Shown here: positions 1 through 9,914 of the stretch, in pieces | How the letters are laid out: each line of letters starts with the position of its first letter | Position numbering within the stretch: the stretch's first letter is position 1 | Assembly: GCF_947503125.1 (NCBI RefSeq) | Contig: NZ_CANNCR010000014.1 | Span: 29,811-93,810 of the forward strand | Source of the DNA: an uncultured Metabacillus sp. | Lineage (GTDB): Bacteria; Bacillota; Bacilli; Bacillales; Bacillaceae | Length of the DNA: 64,000 bases | Direction: 5' to 3' | Notes under the pieces: model-generated | Seen by the model: only the letters and a program-made list of their open reading frames with translations | Told to the model about the DNA's origin: nothing | Databases searched by the model: none | Position numbers and translations under genes: made by a program

Positions 1-5
1 TTATA

Positions 6-419
6 ATGAATTTTTTCATATCAGATAAACTCCCTACATTTGAGCAATTTGCAAACCTTCATGAAGCAAGCGGCTTAATAAAGAGCAAAAAAGGAAATTA
101 TACGAGAGAACAGCTTTATCAAGCAGCGAATAATAGCTGGTATCATATTTCGATTTATGATCAAGATCAGCTTATCGCCTTTGGTCGGATGATTTCTGAC
201 GGTATTTACCAAGCACTAATCTGTGATGTCATGGTGGATCCTACATATCAAAAACAAGGACTTGGCAAACAGATCGTTGAAGAGCTTATAACGAAATGTA
301 AAAACAGTGGGATCCATTCAATTCAGCTTTTTTCTGCAAAAGGCAAACAGCATTTTTATAAAAAATTGGGATTTGAGGAAAGGGAACTAGATGCACCGGG
401 AATGTCTCTTATATTATAA
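6..419 (+). CDS. GNAT family N-acetyltransferase
   Basis: A 137-residue single-domain acetyltransferase of the GNAT fold, expected to transfer acetyl from acetyl-CoA to an amine. The acetyl-CoA pyrophosphate loop is visible as QKQGLGKQIVEEL at about residues 81-93, preceded by the beta-4 strand ALICDVMVDP. The C-terminal strand pairs with FYKKLGFEER, typical of the fold. The substrate cannot be read from sequence. The ATG lies five bases into the window, so its ribosome binding site and any upstream partner cannot be seen. A hairpin with a T-run follows directly, so it ends a transcript. Confidence 0.9.
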   Translation: MNFFISDKLPTFEQFANLHEASGLIKSKKGNYTREQLYQAANNSWYHISIYDQDQLIAFGRMISDGIYQALICDVMVDPTYQKQGLGKQIVEELITKCKNSGIHSIQLFSAKGKQHFYKKLGFEERELDAPGMSLIL

Positions 420-423
420 ACTG

Positions 424-457
424 CTCAGTGGAATAAAAAATTCTGCTGAGTTTTTTT
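424..457 (+). terminator. Rho-independent terminator of the GNAT gene
   Basis: Stem CTCAG / CTGAG with an inner GAAT/AATTC pairing, followed by seven T residues, just after the acetyltransferase stop codon. Confidence 0.8.
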
Positions 458-510
458 ATATCCCTCAAAACGGTGGTCGATAACATTAAAAATTATATTT
501 ACATATTAAT

Positions 511-674
511 ATTACAGGAATTTCTCACCAAACAAACCTGCTTGCATTAAATGCTGCAATTGAAGCAGCCAGAGCGAGCAATTAGCCTCTATGGAAGAAA
601 TTGCTTCCTCTGCAAAGTCCTTATCTAAAATGGCTGAAGAATTGCAGGATGTGATGAAACAATATAAATACTAG
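511..674 (+). pseudogene. Remnant of a methyl-accepting chemotaxis protein C-terminus
   Basis: From 511 the frame reads the near-invariant chemoreceptor hairpin tip, QTNLLALNAAIEAARA, then meets a TAG stop at 583. In a different frame, 588-674 encodes SMEEIASSAKSLSKMAEEL and a short tail ending in TAG. Intact receptors have the two parts in one frame separated by many helical residues, so the gene has lost both its 5' part (sensor, membrane and HAMP regions) and an internal segment. No start codon or ribosome binding site precedes it. A terminator-like hairpin follows at once, as expected for the original 3' end. Confidence 0.85.
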
Positions 675-676
675 TT

Positions 677-713
677 AAAAAAAGGGTGACACTTTAGGTT
701 GTTGCCCTTTTTT
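677..713 (+). terminator. Terminator of the former chemoreceptor gene
   Basis: Imperfect stem AAAAAAGGGTGACA / TGTTGCCCTTTTTT three bases after the remnant's stop codon. It survives although the gene is broken. Confidence 0.65.
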
Positions 714-739
714 AGATTTGCTATTTAAAGATTATTGTT

Positions 740-882
740 GATTCGGCAACATGATGTTGGAGAGGATATCCGAGCCTCCTGAGGTTGGCAATGGGACAAG
801 AGGGAGCTAAGCAGACAAAAGCGCTGAGGAGAGACCTGGACCACAAGTGGAAAGCGAGCGCATATAACGGAAATCAAACAGG
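740..882. repeat. Degenerate interspersed repeat, copy A
   Basis: A non-coding, locally GC-richer stretch ending in GTGGAAAGCGAGCGC and GGAAATCAAACAGG. The same ordered blocks occur at 9620-9710 as GCGAAAAGCGAACACC and AGATATCAACAG. Similar short repeats are familiar from Bacillus genomes; this copy is much decayed. Confidence 0.5.
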
Positions 883-960
883 TAGTTTTTAAAGCTTTTT
901 ATTTTTCTATTAAGAATAATACGAACTGTTTGAGGAAATACAAATAATGAGGTGATATCT

Positions 961-1272
961 TTGGATCGTTTCGAGCAGGCTTATAATCAGTATCGAAATC
1001 AAACAGATGCAAATGAAGTGATGGAAGAAAACGAAAACAGTAGTAGACCAAACCAAGAAAAAATCGTTGCTGTCAGAAAAAACGATGATGGCGATTTAAT
1101 TGCTTTTCAAACAGAATCAGGAAGAGAGCTAGATTATTTAGAAGCTTTAGAAGAAGCGAAAGCAGGAAAACTTGCTCATGTCGATGTCTTTCATAAATAT
1201 GGTCGGGATATCTTGCGAAGTGAGCCAGATGGAATTCGCGAAAATAATTTGGATCAGCTGCCTGAGTTTTAA
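961..1272 (+). CDS. DUF3892 domain protein
   Basis: A small acidic cytosolic protein of 103 residues. The C-terminal two thirds (IVAVRKNDDGDLIAFQ and on to YGRDILRSEPDG) match the DUF3892 pattern known from Bacillus; no biochemical function is established for that family. The TTG at 961 is chosen because GAGGTG at 949-954 sits six bases upstream; a GTG at 952 lies inside that ribosome binding site. The first 35 residues are hydrophilic and look unstructured. A terminator follows, so the gene is probably monocistronic. Confidence 0.8.
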   Translation: MDRFEQAYNQYRNQTDANEVMEENENSSRPNQEKIVAVRKNDDGDLIAFQTESGRELDYLEALEEAKAGKLAHVDVFHKYGRDILRSEPDGIRENNLDQLPEF

Positions 1273-1290
1273 CGTTCTAAGCAATTTTTT

Positions 1291-1325
1291 TAGCAATTCA
1301 TAGCATATGGATTGCTATTTTTTTA
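1291..1325 (+). terminator. Terminator after the DUF3892 gene
   Basis: Stem TAGCAAT / ATTGCTA with a 13-base loop and seven T residues. Confidence 0.8.
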
Positions 1326-1547
1326 TGTAAAATCATCTATATAGATGAAAAAAGGGTACTTAGCTGTCAGACACCGTCCAAATCTATGGCCACACTTTTT
1401 TGAGGAGTGGAAACTGGTTTCGAGCACTCTTAAATCGGACCGTCCAAGTAAATATAAGCTGTTCTTCATCTTGTACCAGCAAATTTAAAAATTTATAATT
1501 ATTCCAATCTACTTATCTACTTAAAAGCAATTTTTTTGGAGGATGCT

Positions 1548-2441
1548 ATGCACACTATGAGTTTATACCAACGTGATTTAGTATTGAATGATTATCATCC
1601 TAAGGTTTTTGCATATTATTTTAAAACGTGGGAAAAGCATGATATGGCCTTTCATACTCATAAAGAGGTAGAAATCATGTATGTAATTGATGGGACATGT
1701 ACAGTTGTTGCTGAAAAAAAGTCAGTCGCAATGAAAAAAGGTGACTTTATTTTACTAGATTCCAATATTCCTCATCGGTTAATAGTTGACCAACAATCTC
1801 CCTGTCGCATGCTGAACATCGAATTTTCGTTTATAAAGAAGACAGGTTGTTTTCCATCAATTAAAGATTTAGCTAACCAAAACAAAAAATTCGCTACTTT
1901 TTTATCACTGAATCGTCCGTATATTGTGTTGAAGGATACAAATGAAATTTATCATACATTAAAAAATTTAGTTTTAGAATTAGACAAAAAGGAATCAGAT
2001 AAAGACATCATGATCCAGCTTCATTTGGCTCAACTTTTCATGCAATTAGCAAGAATTACTGCTGAAGAAATGAAAGAAACGCATACACATTACCAAGCAA
2101 ATGTATACGTAAATAAAACGATCAAATATCTCCATCACAACTACGACTGTGATATTCAAGTAAAAGATGTTGGTCAAGCTGTAAATCTTCATCCAGGATA
2201 CCTTCATCGAATTTTCAAACAACAAACCGGCTCTACCATTATGGAATACTTAACCTCCCTTCGAATGGAAAAAGCAAAAATGCTTTTGGCAGATACAGAG
2301 ATACCAGTTACTGAAATTTGTTTTTATATAGGCATTAACAGTCGTCAATATTTTAGTGCTCTTTTCAAAAAGCATACAACTCAAACACCCCTTGAATACA
2401 GAAGAGCTTTCGAACAAAATATTGCGAAATTTAGAAGTTGA
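1548..2441 (+). CDS. AraC family transcriptional regulator
   Basis: A 297-residue regulator. The N-terminal half is a cupin-type ligand-binding domain (FHTHKEVEIMYVIDG, then MKKGDFILLDSNIPH), and the C-terminal 100 residues carry the paired helix-turn-helix of the AraC/XylS family (VGQAVNLHPGYLHRIFKQQ, then TEICFYIGINSRQYFSALF). Such proteins bind a sugar and activate a neighbouring catabolic gene. The GH4 glycosidase 113 bases downstream on the same strand is the obvious target. The ATG at 1548 has GGAGG five bases away; an in-frame TTG at 1536 overlaps that ribosome binding site and is rejected. Confidence 0.93.
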   Translation: MHTMSLYQRDLVLNDYHPKVFAYYFKTWEKHDMAFHTHKEVEIMYVIDGTCTVVAEKKSVAMKKGDFILLDSNIPHRLIVDQQSPCRMLNIEFSFIKKTGCFPSIKDLANQNKKFATFLSLNRPYIVLKDTNEIYHTLKNLVLELDKKESDKDIMIQLHLAQLFMQLARITAEEMKETHTHYQANVYVNKTIKYLHHNYDCDIQVKDVGQAVNLHPGYLHRIFKQQTGSTIMEYLTSLRMEKAKMLLADTEIPVTEICFYIGINSRQYFSALFKKHTTQTPLEYRRAFEQNIAKFRS

Positions 2442-2495
2442 TTCATTTAAAAGTTAGGATTTTATACATACCTTTCATTAAATAAGTTATTAAAT

Positions 2496-2509
2496 TGAAA
2501 ACGTTTACT
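2496..2509 (+). promoter_or_regulatory. cre-like (CcpA/LacI-family) operator before the GH4 gene
   Basis: TGAAAACGTTTACT matches the catabolite-response consensus TGAAANCGNTNWCA at all but the last base and has the dyad core AAACGTTT. It lies 46 bases before the GH4 start codon, which suggests glucose repression or a LacI-type local regulator. Confidence 0.6.
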
Positions 2510-2554
2510 ACCTGAAGGTGTTACAATGACATAAAAAAAGGAGAGTTGAATAAA

Positions 2555-4057
2555 ATGTCATTTAAAATCGCATTTATTGGGGCAGGTAGTATTGGTTTTA
2601 CAAGAGGACTTTTACGGGATCTGCTTTCTGTACCAGAATTTCAACACATAGACGTCGCGTTTACAGATATTAATGCTCAAAATTTAGAGATGGTTACACA
2701 GCTATGTCAACGAGATATCGATGAAAATGGACTAGATATTAACATTTATTCTACATTAAATCGAAGAGAAGCGTTAAGAGATGCAAGATATATTTTTTCT
2801 GTTGTCCGTATAGGTGGACTTGAAGCTTTTCAGCATGATATTGATATTCCACTCAAATACGGCGTTGATCAATGTGTAGGAGATACACTTTGTGCAGGAG
2901 GGATTATGTACGGACAACGCGGAATTCCTGAAATGCTCTCGATTTGTAAAGATATCCGGGAAGTAGCAGAACCTGATTGTTTGTTGTTGAATTATGCAAA
3001 TCCGATGGCCATGTTGACATGGGCATGTAATAAATATGGCGGTGTAAGAACAATAGGCTTATGTCATGGCGTGCAAGGCGGACATAGACAAATTGCGAAT
3101 GCATTTGGTTTAAAAAAGGAAGAGGTTGACATAATTTGTGCAGGAATTAATCATCAGACCTGGTACATTAGCGTGAAGCATAACGGCGAAGATCTTACCG
3201 GGAAAATGTTAGAGGCATTTGAAAACCATCCTGAATTTTCGAAAACTGAAAAGGTAAGAATTGATATGCTAAGAAGGTTTGGCTACTATAGTACAGAATC
3301 AAACGGGCACTTAAGTGAATATGTACCATGGTACCGTAAGCGTCCAGAAGAAATAAATGATTGGATTGATCTTGGAAGCTGGATCAATGGGGAAACAGGC
3401 GGTTATTTACGAGTCTGTACAGAGGGAAGGAACTGGTTTCAAACAGACTTTCCAAATTGGTTAAAAGAACCAGCGATGGAATACAAGCAAGAAAATCGCG
3501 GGGAAGAGCATGGCTCTTATATAGTTGAAGCATTAGAAACCGGACGTGTATACAGAGGCCATTTTAATGTTGTTAATAATGGCGTTATTTCAAATCTTCC
3601 GATTGACGCGATTATCGAAGCACCTGGATATGTGGATCGAAATGGGATCAATATGCCGCATGTAGGTGAGTTACCACTAGGATGTGCAGCTGTCTGTAAT
3701 GTTAGCATTTCCGTACAGCGACTTGCCGTTGAGGCAGCAGTAAATGGAGACGATGTTCTTCTTCGTCAAGCAATGATGATGGATCCGCTCGTTGGTGCTG
3801 TTTGCAATCCAAAGGAAATTTGGCAAATGACTGATGAAATGTTAGTTACACAAGAACAATGGCTTCCTCAATATAAGCAAGCAATTGCTGAAGCAAAAGA
3901 AAGACTATCAACAGGGACCCTACTCCCAACAAAAGATTATCATGGTGCAGCCCGCCTTAAGGTAAAATCGGTAGAAGAAATGGCCCAAAACAAAGAGGCT
4001 GCACGGAAAAACGCCGGGGAATCTGACAAAGCTAAAGAACGCCCTGCGATGAAATAG
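2555..4057 (+). CDS. melA: Alpha-galactosidase/alpha-glucosidase, glycoside hydrolase family 4
   Basis: A 500-residue family GH4 enzyme, which cleaves alpha-galactosides such as melibiose by an NAD- and divalent-metal-dependent redox mechanism in the cytosol. The N-terminal Rossmann glycine motif is FIGAGSIGFTRG. The predicted metal ligands are Cys170 in GLCHGVQGG and His200 in AGINHQTWY, both conserved. The 113-residue C-terminus ends in a charged lysine-rich tail. ATG 2555 has AAAGGAGAG about 11 bases upstream; an in-frame TTG at 2546 abuts that site. It follows the AraC regulator and a cre-like operator. No dedicated transporter is beside it. The exact sugar specificity (melA-like or lplD/aglA-like) is inferred. 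Confidence 0.88.
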   Translation: MSFKIAFIGAGSIGFTRGLLRDLLSVPEFQHIDVAFTDINAQNLEMVTQLCQRDIDENGLDINIYSTLNRREALRDARYIFSVVRIGGLEAFQHDIDIPLKYGVDQCVGDTLCAGGIMYGQRGIPEMLSICKDIREVAEPDCLLLNYANPMAMLTWACNKYGGVRTIGLCHGVQGGHRQIANAFGLKKEEVDIICAGINHQTWYISVKHNGEDLTGKMLEAFENHPEFSKTEKVRIDMLRRFGYYSTESNGHLSEYVPWYRKRPEEINDWIDLGSWINGETGGYLRVCTEGRNWFQTDFPNWLKEPAMEYKQENRGEEHGSYIVEALETGRVYRGHFNVVNNGVISNLPIDAIIEAPGYVDRNGINMPHVGELPLGCAAVCNVSISVQRLAVEAAVNGDDVLLRQAMMMDPLVGAVCNPKEIWQMTDEMLVTQEQWLPQYKQAIAEAKERLSTGTLLPTKDYHGAARLKVKSVEEMAQNKEAARKNAGESDKAKERPAMK

Positions 4058-4090
4058 CTGAAGAAAAAACATAGCAAAAAAGAAATATTG

Positions 4091-4111
4091 GCCCTTAAAG
4101 GGGCTTTTTTT
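4091..4111 (+). terminator. Terminator after the GH4 gene
   Basis: Short GCCC-TT / AAGGGGC stem followed by a run of seven T residues, between this gene and the convergent glutaminase gene. Confidence 0.6.
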
Positions 4112-4204
4112 ATATCAAGAAGCAACCGGTCATTCACAGGTTGCTCTGTACCAATTCATATCATAGACAAGAATGTTTGAAATAACAACTTATACAGCAG
4201 ATCG

Positions 4205-5134
4205 TTAAAACATACTCAACTTATATGTTTTAGACAACAATTCTAATAATCTTATCCCTGCAATGCTGTTTCCTTTTTCATCTAGAGCAGGTCCAAATAT
4301 TCCTATGCCAAATTTCCCTGGAACAGACCCCATAATTCCGCCTGAAACACCGCTTTTTGCAGGTATTCCGATCTTTATCGCAAATTCTCCTGAAGCATTA
4401 TACATTCCACATGTCACCATAAAAGTTTTGCAAATTCGTGCTACATCAATTGGGATGATTTGTCTGCCGCTCTGAGGGTCACGTCCATCCATTGCAAACA
4501 CCAAACCAATACGAGCTAAATTTAAGCAATTCATTTCAATCGAGCATTGTTTTGTGTATAAATCGATCAGCTCCTCAACATTTTCATCAATGATCTGATG
4601 CTGTTTTAAAAAAAAGCATAAAGCCCGATTCAAATAAGCTGTCTCAAATTCAGAACTGGCTACTTCCTCACACAAATTAATCGTTTTATCATTTGCCAAC
4701 TCGTGAATAAAAGATAAAAGCCGGTGAAATCTATCTGCAACAGATGTCCCTTTGATCATATGGGTCACAACAAGTGCACCAGCATTGATCATTGGATTCA
4801 ATGGCTTTCCTGGTGCCATCGTTTCTAATTTTGCAATTGAATTGAATGGATCTCCTGTTGGTTCCATTCCTACACGTTCAAAAACATACCCCCGGCCTCT
4901 ATCCATTAAAACGAGCGCCAGGCTAATGACTTTAGAAACACTTTGAAGAGTAAACTTTTTTTGAACATCACCAGCAGATATACATTCACCATCAGGAAAG
5001 TGAATCGCAATTGATAAATCATGAGGATTTGCCTTCCCAAGAGCAGGAATGTAGTCTGCAACTTTCCCTTTTGCAGTGCATTCTTTTGCACTTATGACCA
5101 TCGTATTTAATTCTTTATTTGATCGACATGGCAT
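4205..5134 (-). CDS. glsA: Glutaminase A (YlaM/GlsA2 type)
   Basis: Hydrolyses L-glutamine to glutamate and ammonia in the cytosol. This 309-residue protein is a serine-dependent beta-lactamase-fold glutaminase: the nucleophile and base are in [12 protein letters not shown], and [14 protein letters not shown] and [11 protein letters not shown] are further family signatures. It resembles B. subtilis YlaM along its length, with the same start (MPCRSNKEL against MVCQHNDEL). The ATG at 5134 is preferred because AGGTG lies six bases upstream; GTG and ATG codons further upstream overlap that site. It is convergent with the GH4 gene, and ndk lies upstream on the same strand after a 115-base gap. It links to the nearby gdhA through glutamate and ammonia metabolism. 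Confidence 0.93.
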   Translation of the reverse strand: MPCRSNKELNTMVISAKECTAKGKVADYIPALGKANPHDLSIAIHFPDGECISAGDVQKKFTLQSVSKVISLALVLMDRGRGYVFERVGMEPTGDPFNSIAKLETMAPGKPLNPMINAGALVVTHMIKGTSVADRFHRLLSFIHELANDKTINLCEEVASSEFETAYLNRALCFFLKQHQIIDENVEELIDLYTKQCSIEMNCLNLARIGLVFAMDGRDPQSGRQIIPIDVARICKTFMVTCGMYNASGEFAIKIGIPAKSGVSGGIMGSVPGKFGIGIFGPALDEKGNSIAGIRLLELLSKTYKLSMF

Positions 5135-5249
5135 TTTCATCACCTGTTATTAGTATGAATCAAAAAAAGTTACTTATGTCTATGAAGGATAATAAAAATA
5201 GTCCTTCGTTGTGGAACAACAAAAGACTTAGTTTTACTGTTAGACTTGA

Positions 5250-5705
5250 TTAACCAGATTTTCGCTCGCCATAATGATTGTCATCTGAACGGACATCCAG
5301 CAGGTCAAAGAAGTTAGCGATTTCTCTTTCAGCACTTAAGAGTGAATCAGATCCATGGACAACATTTTCCGCTTTTGTATTTGCGAAATCACCGCGAATT
5401 GTGCCGGGAACTGCTTCTGAAGGACTTGTTTTGCCTATCATCATTCGGGATACTTCAATAATATTTTCCCCTTCCCAAACCATGGAAAAAACTGGGCCTG
5501 ATGTAATAAAATCAACCAGTTCTCCAAAAAACGGCTTTTCTTGATGCTCCATGTAATGCTCTTCTGCTTTTGCACGATCGATCTTCATTAGTTCGGCGTT
5601 TAATAAAGTGAATCCCTTCTGTTCAAAGCGTTTAACAATCTCTCCAATTAAACCGCGCTTGACACCATCAGGTTTTACCATAATAAACGTACGCTGTAAT
5701 GTCAT
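5250..5705 (-). CDS. ndk: Nucleoside diphosphate kinase
   Basis: Transfers the gamma-phosphate of ATP to nucleoside diphosphates through a phosphohistidine. The whole 151-residue subunit is present, with [11 protein letters not shown] at the start and the active His117 in NVVHGSDS; the usual length is about 148-152. AGAGGTGAT lies eight bases before the ATG. In B. subtilis ndk sits in the menaquinone/aro region, but here it stands alone upstream of glutaminase with no such neighbours. It may have been relocated or may be a second copy. Confidence 0.96.
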   Translation of the reverse strand: MTLQRTFIMVKPDGVKRGLIGEIVKRFEQKGFTLLNAELMKIDRAKAEEHYMEHQEKPFFGELVDFITSGPVFSMVWEGENIIEVSRMMIGKTSPSEAVPGTIRGDFANTKAENVVHGSDSLLSAEREIANFFDLLDVRSDDNHYGERKSG

Positions 5706-5843
5706 ATTGATATCACCTCTGCAAAATAGTTAGCCATCTTACTAATGGCATTCGTACTATATAGTATGCCAAATTTTGCAAAAGTTAAAACAATGCTACA
5801 TACATATAAATCAAGTTGCATTCGAATCATAAGAAGCATATTG

Positions 5844-5872
5844 TTGACAGATAATCATAACTATGATAAATT
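5844..5872 (+). promoter_or_regulatory. Sigma-A promoter of the VOC dioxygenase gene
   Basis: TTGACA at 5844-5849, a 17-base spacer and TAAATT at 5867-5872. A 7-base inverted repeat, AATTAAA / TTTAATT, follows around 5881-5899, near the predicted transcription start, and may be an operator. Confidence 0.55.
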
Positions 5873-5947
5873 TATTTTGAATTAAAGATATTTTAATTAA
5901 AAGTAAAATACTAAAGAACCTTGATATATTTTATTGGAGGAATTCAC

Positions 5948-6934
5948 ATGAACGGATTAAAAGGAATCCATCACGTAACAGCAATTACAAGCAGCGCAGA
6001 AAAAAACTATGAATTTTTTACCTATGTATTAGGAATGCGTTTAGTTAAAAAGACAGTCAATCAAGATGATATTCAAACATATCATTTATTTTTTGCTGAT
6101 GACAAAGGCAGTGCAGGTACAGATATGACGTTCTTCGACTTCCCTGGTATCCCTAAAGGTGTACACGGGACAAATGAAATTTTCAAAACCTCATTTCGTG
6201 TGCCAAATGACGTAGCAATAGAGTATTGGAAAAAGCGGTTTGATCGTTTAAAAGTGAAGCATACTGGTATAAAAGAACAATTTGGTAAAATGACTCTTTC
6301 TTTTGTGGATTTCGATGATCAGCAATATCAATTGATTTCAGATGAAAACAATCAAGGTGTTGCGGCAGGTACGCCATGGCAAAAAGGGCCGATTCCGCTA
6401 GAATATGCCATTACAGGATTAGGTCCGATTTTTATTCGTATCGCAAACTTTGACTATTTCAAAGAAATGATGGAAAAGGTGCTTCAATTTAACGAAATGG
6501 CCCAAGAAGGATCATTCCATTTATTTGAAGTAGGGGAAGGTGGAAACGGGGCACAGGTCATCGTCGAAAACAACCCGGTTCTTCCACTAGCCCAACAAGG
6601 CTTTGGTACAGTCCACCATGTAGCCTTTCGAGTGGAAGACCGTAAAGTGTTAGAGGAATGGATCAAACGTATGGAAAGCTTCGGTTTTAATACATCCGGC
6701 TATGTAAATCGACACTTTTTTGAATCCTTATATGCGAGAGTCGCTCCGCAAATTCTATTCGAATTTGCAACAGACGGCCCAGGATTTATGGGAGACGAGC
6801 CTTATGAAACACTTGGAGAAAAACTATCATTGCCTCCATTTTTAGAAGAAAAACGCGATCAAATTGAACGCTTAGTTCGCCCGATCGATACTGTAAGAAG
6901 CACTAAAGAATTTGTGAAAGAATATGAGGATTAA
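5948..6934 (+). CDS. Ring-cleaving dioxygenase-like VOC protein (MhqA/MhqO family)
   Basis: A 328-residue protein with two tandem VOC (glyoxalase/extradiol dioxygenase) modules: GLKGIHHVTAITSSAEKN at the N-terminus and FGTVHHVAFRVEDR near residue 225. The metal-ligand histidines are GIHHVT and VHHVAF, and FEFATDGPGF carries the late glutamate. B. subtilis homologues (MhqA, MhqE, MhqO) belong to the MhqR regulon for resistance to quinones and electrophiles. GGAGG precedes the ATG by eight bases; the upstream in-frame start at 5921 has no such site. A strong terminator follows and no mhqD-like hydrolase or MarR regulator is adjacent, so quinone induction is only an inference. Confidence 0.88.
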   Translation: MNGLKGIHHVTAITSSAEKNYEFFTYVLGMRLVKKTVNQDDIQTYHLFFADDKGSAGTDMTFFDFPGIPKGVHGTNEIFKTSFRVPNDVAIEYWKKRFDRLKVKHTGIKEQFGKMTLSFVDFDDQQYQLISDENNQGVAAGTPWQKGPIPLEYAITGLGPIFIRIANFDYFKEMMEKVLQFNEMAQEGSFHLFEVGEGGNGAQVIVENNPVLPLAQQGFGTVHHVAFRVEDRKVLEEWIKRMESFGFNTSGYVNRHFFESLYARVAPQILFEFATDGPGFMGDEPYETLGEKLSLPPFLEEKRDQIERLVRPIDTVRSTKEFVKEYED

Positions 6935-6961
6935 TTATTAAATTAAGAAGGAAAAGAGTAT

Positions 6962-7015
6962 AACCATACTAAACTAGTTATGCTAGAGAGACTAGATTTA
7001 GTATGGTTTTATTTG
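6962..7015. terminator. Strong terminator between convergent genes
   Basis: Stem AACCATACTAAACTAG / CTAGATTTAGTATGGTT with one mismatch, then TTTATTTG. It lies between the dioxygenase gene and gdhA and probably serves both. Confidence 0.85.
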
Positions 7016-7038
7016 TTTCATTCTACCTACTATTACTA

Positions 7039-8433
<1,395 letters not shown>

Positions 8434-8524
8434 CTATGTGTCAGTCTCAAAAAACATAAAACGAGGAAAGTCATCCGTTTTTGTTAGATTTATTGTTATG
8501 TTGTATTTTATAATTTAATAAATG

Positions 8525-8548
8525 ATCGAATCAATATTAAGAATCGAT
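8525..8548. promoter_or_regulatory. Dyad operator candidate between gdhA and the LysR gene
   Basis: An imperfect 24-base dyad with outer arms ATCGA-TC and GA-TCGAT and an AT-rich centre. It starts 104 bases upstream of gdhA and ends 44 bases upstream of the regulator, the usual place for a LysR-type binding site. Confidence 0.5.
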
Positions 8549-8591
8549 AAAGTTAATGCGTTTTTTGCATGAATCGAAAAGGGGTAGCAAG

Positions 8592-9509
8592 ATGGAAATT
8601 AGACAAATACGGTATTTTATGGAAGTGGCGATGCGTGAACATGTAACAGATGCGGCAGATGCCCTACATGTTGCACAGTCCTCAGTGAGCAGACAAATAT
8701 TTAATTTAGAGAGTGAATTGGGGGTAGATTTGTTTATCCGGGAAGGACGCAGGGTAAAATTAACCCCGATTGGAAAGATCTTTTTAGAGCGGATGCAACA
8801 TGCAATGAATGTCATTGATGATGCGAGAAGAGAGGTAGAAGAGTATCTTGATCCTGAAAAGGGAACAATTCGCATTGCTTATCCGATTAGTTTGGCTGCG
8901 CATACAATGCCAACTGTCATTTATGCTTTTCGGATGCGTTATCCGGATGCAAAATTTCAACTAAAACAAGCTCTCTATCGTGAAATTATTGATGGGGTTA
9001 TAAAAGGTGACTTTAATCTTGCATTAATAGGTCCGCTGCCAATGGAAGAAAAAAAAATAGATAGGAAAATACTCTTTACAGAACATATTGTTGCACTTCT
9101 GCCAATTCATCATCCACTAGCAAAACGATCCTCTATAAAGCTTAGGGAACTTAAAGATGATCCCTTTGTGCTTTTGCCGGAAGGATTTGTGTTTCGTGAT
9201 ATCGTTGTCAATGCCTGCAATGAACTAGGATTTTCTCCGCATGTAGCCTTTGAAGGTGATGATATCGATGCGTTAAAGGGATTGGTTTCAGCCGGACTTG
9301 GGGTAGCACTTATGCCTGAGGTCACATTGGTAGAAGCCATTCCAAGATCAACCGTGAAAATCCCTTTAACTGAGCCAAATGTTACCCGAACTGTTGGTGT
9401 CATCACACCAATCCACCGTTCATTGCTGCCAACAGAGAAATTATTTTATGATTTTCTCAATGAATTCTTTGTTAGATTAGATCACTTTAATAACTTGGAA
9501 AATTTTTAA
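8592..9509 (+). CDS. gltC: GltC-like LysR family regulator
   Basis: A 305-residue LysR-type regulator closely resembling B. subtilis GltC, which activates the glutamate synthase genes in response to 2-oxoglutarate and glutamate. The winged helix opens MEIRQIRYFMEVAMREHVT with recognition helix AQSSVSRQIFNLE, and the effector domain shows LLPEGFVFRDIV and GLVSAGLGVALMPE. The ATG at 8592 has AAAAGGGG eight bases upstream; an in-frame ATG at 8556 lacks a ribosome binding site. Because gdhA, not gltAB, is its divergent neighbour, it may be a GltC paralogue devoted to gdhA. The name is therefore a family assignment. Confidence 0.85.
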   Translation: MEIRQIRYFMEVAMREHVTDAADALHVAQSSVSRQIFNLESELGVDLFIREGRRVKLTPIGKIFLERMQHAMNVIDDARREVEEYLDPEKGTIRIAYPISLAAHTMPTVIYAFRMRYPDAKFQLKQALYREIIDGVIKGDFNLALIGPLPMEEKKIDRKILFTEHIVALLPIHHPLAKRSSIKLRELKDDPFVLLPEGFVFRDIVVNACNELGFSPHVAFEGDDIDALKGLVSAGLGVALMPEVTLVEAIPRSTVKIPLTEPNVTRTVGVITPIHRSLLPTEKLFYDFLNEFFVRLDHFNNLENF

Positions 9510-9619
9510 GTAGTAATGGAAACGAATCGATTCAAATAATAAATAAAATGATTATTTTAGTAGAGTTTATTATAACTCATAAGTTGATTGGAACGAATAT
9601 GTGAGAAGGCTTTTAGAAA

Positions 9620-9710
9620 AACGTGTCAAGGGAGGCCCTACATGCACCAGGCACCAAGGAGGCTCCCAGACCACTCGCGAAAAGCGAACACCTGGAACAG
9701 ATATCAACAG
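9620..9710. repeat. Degenerate interspersed repeat, copy B
   Basis: Shares ordered blocks with 740-882: GACCAC, GAAAAGCGAACACC and AACAGATATCAACAG. It lies in a 400-base gap between the regulator and the carboxypeptidase gene. Nothing else but AT-rich sequence is recognised in that gap. Confidence 0.5.
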
Positions 9711-9914
9711 TTAAGTATAACATAGTCTTTATGAATCATCCGTAATCACTATTTCCTATAAACTTACAATTTATGTAAAAAAACAATCCTACCTTCACAT
9801 ATTTCGGATATCGAAATATGTCTAAACAATAGGTAGCCTACTCTATTACTTCTATCAACGTGAACCAGTAAGATAGAATAGTAACTAAGTTGTAGCGAAG
9901 GGGAGGAATTGTAA

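Noticed and set aside
1340..1500. Repeated CCGTCCAA words as a possible mobile-element remnant
   Set aside because: Only two short words are shared and no terminal repeats or transposase frame were found.
3517..3708. Antisense ORFs inside the GH4 gene and other long genes
   Set aside because: They are frame shadows of strongly supported coding sequences and lack ribosome binding sites.
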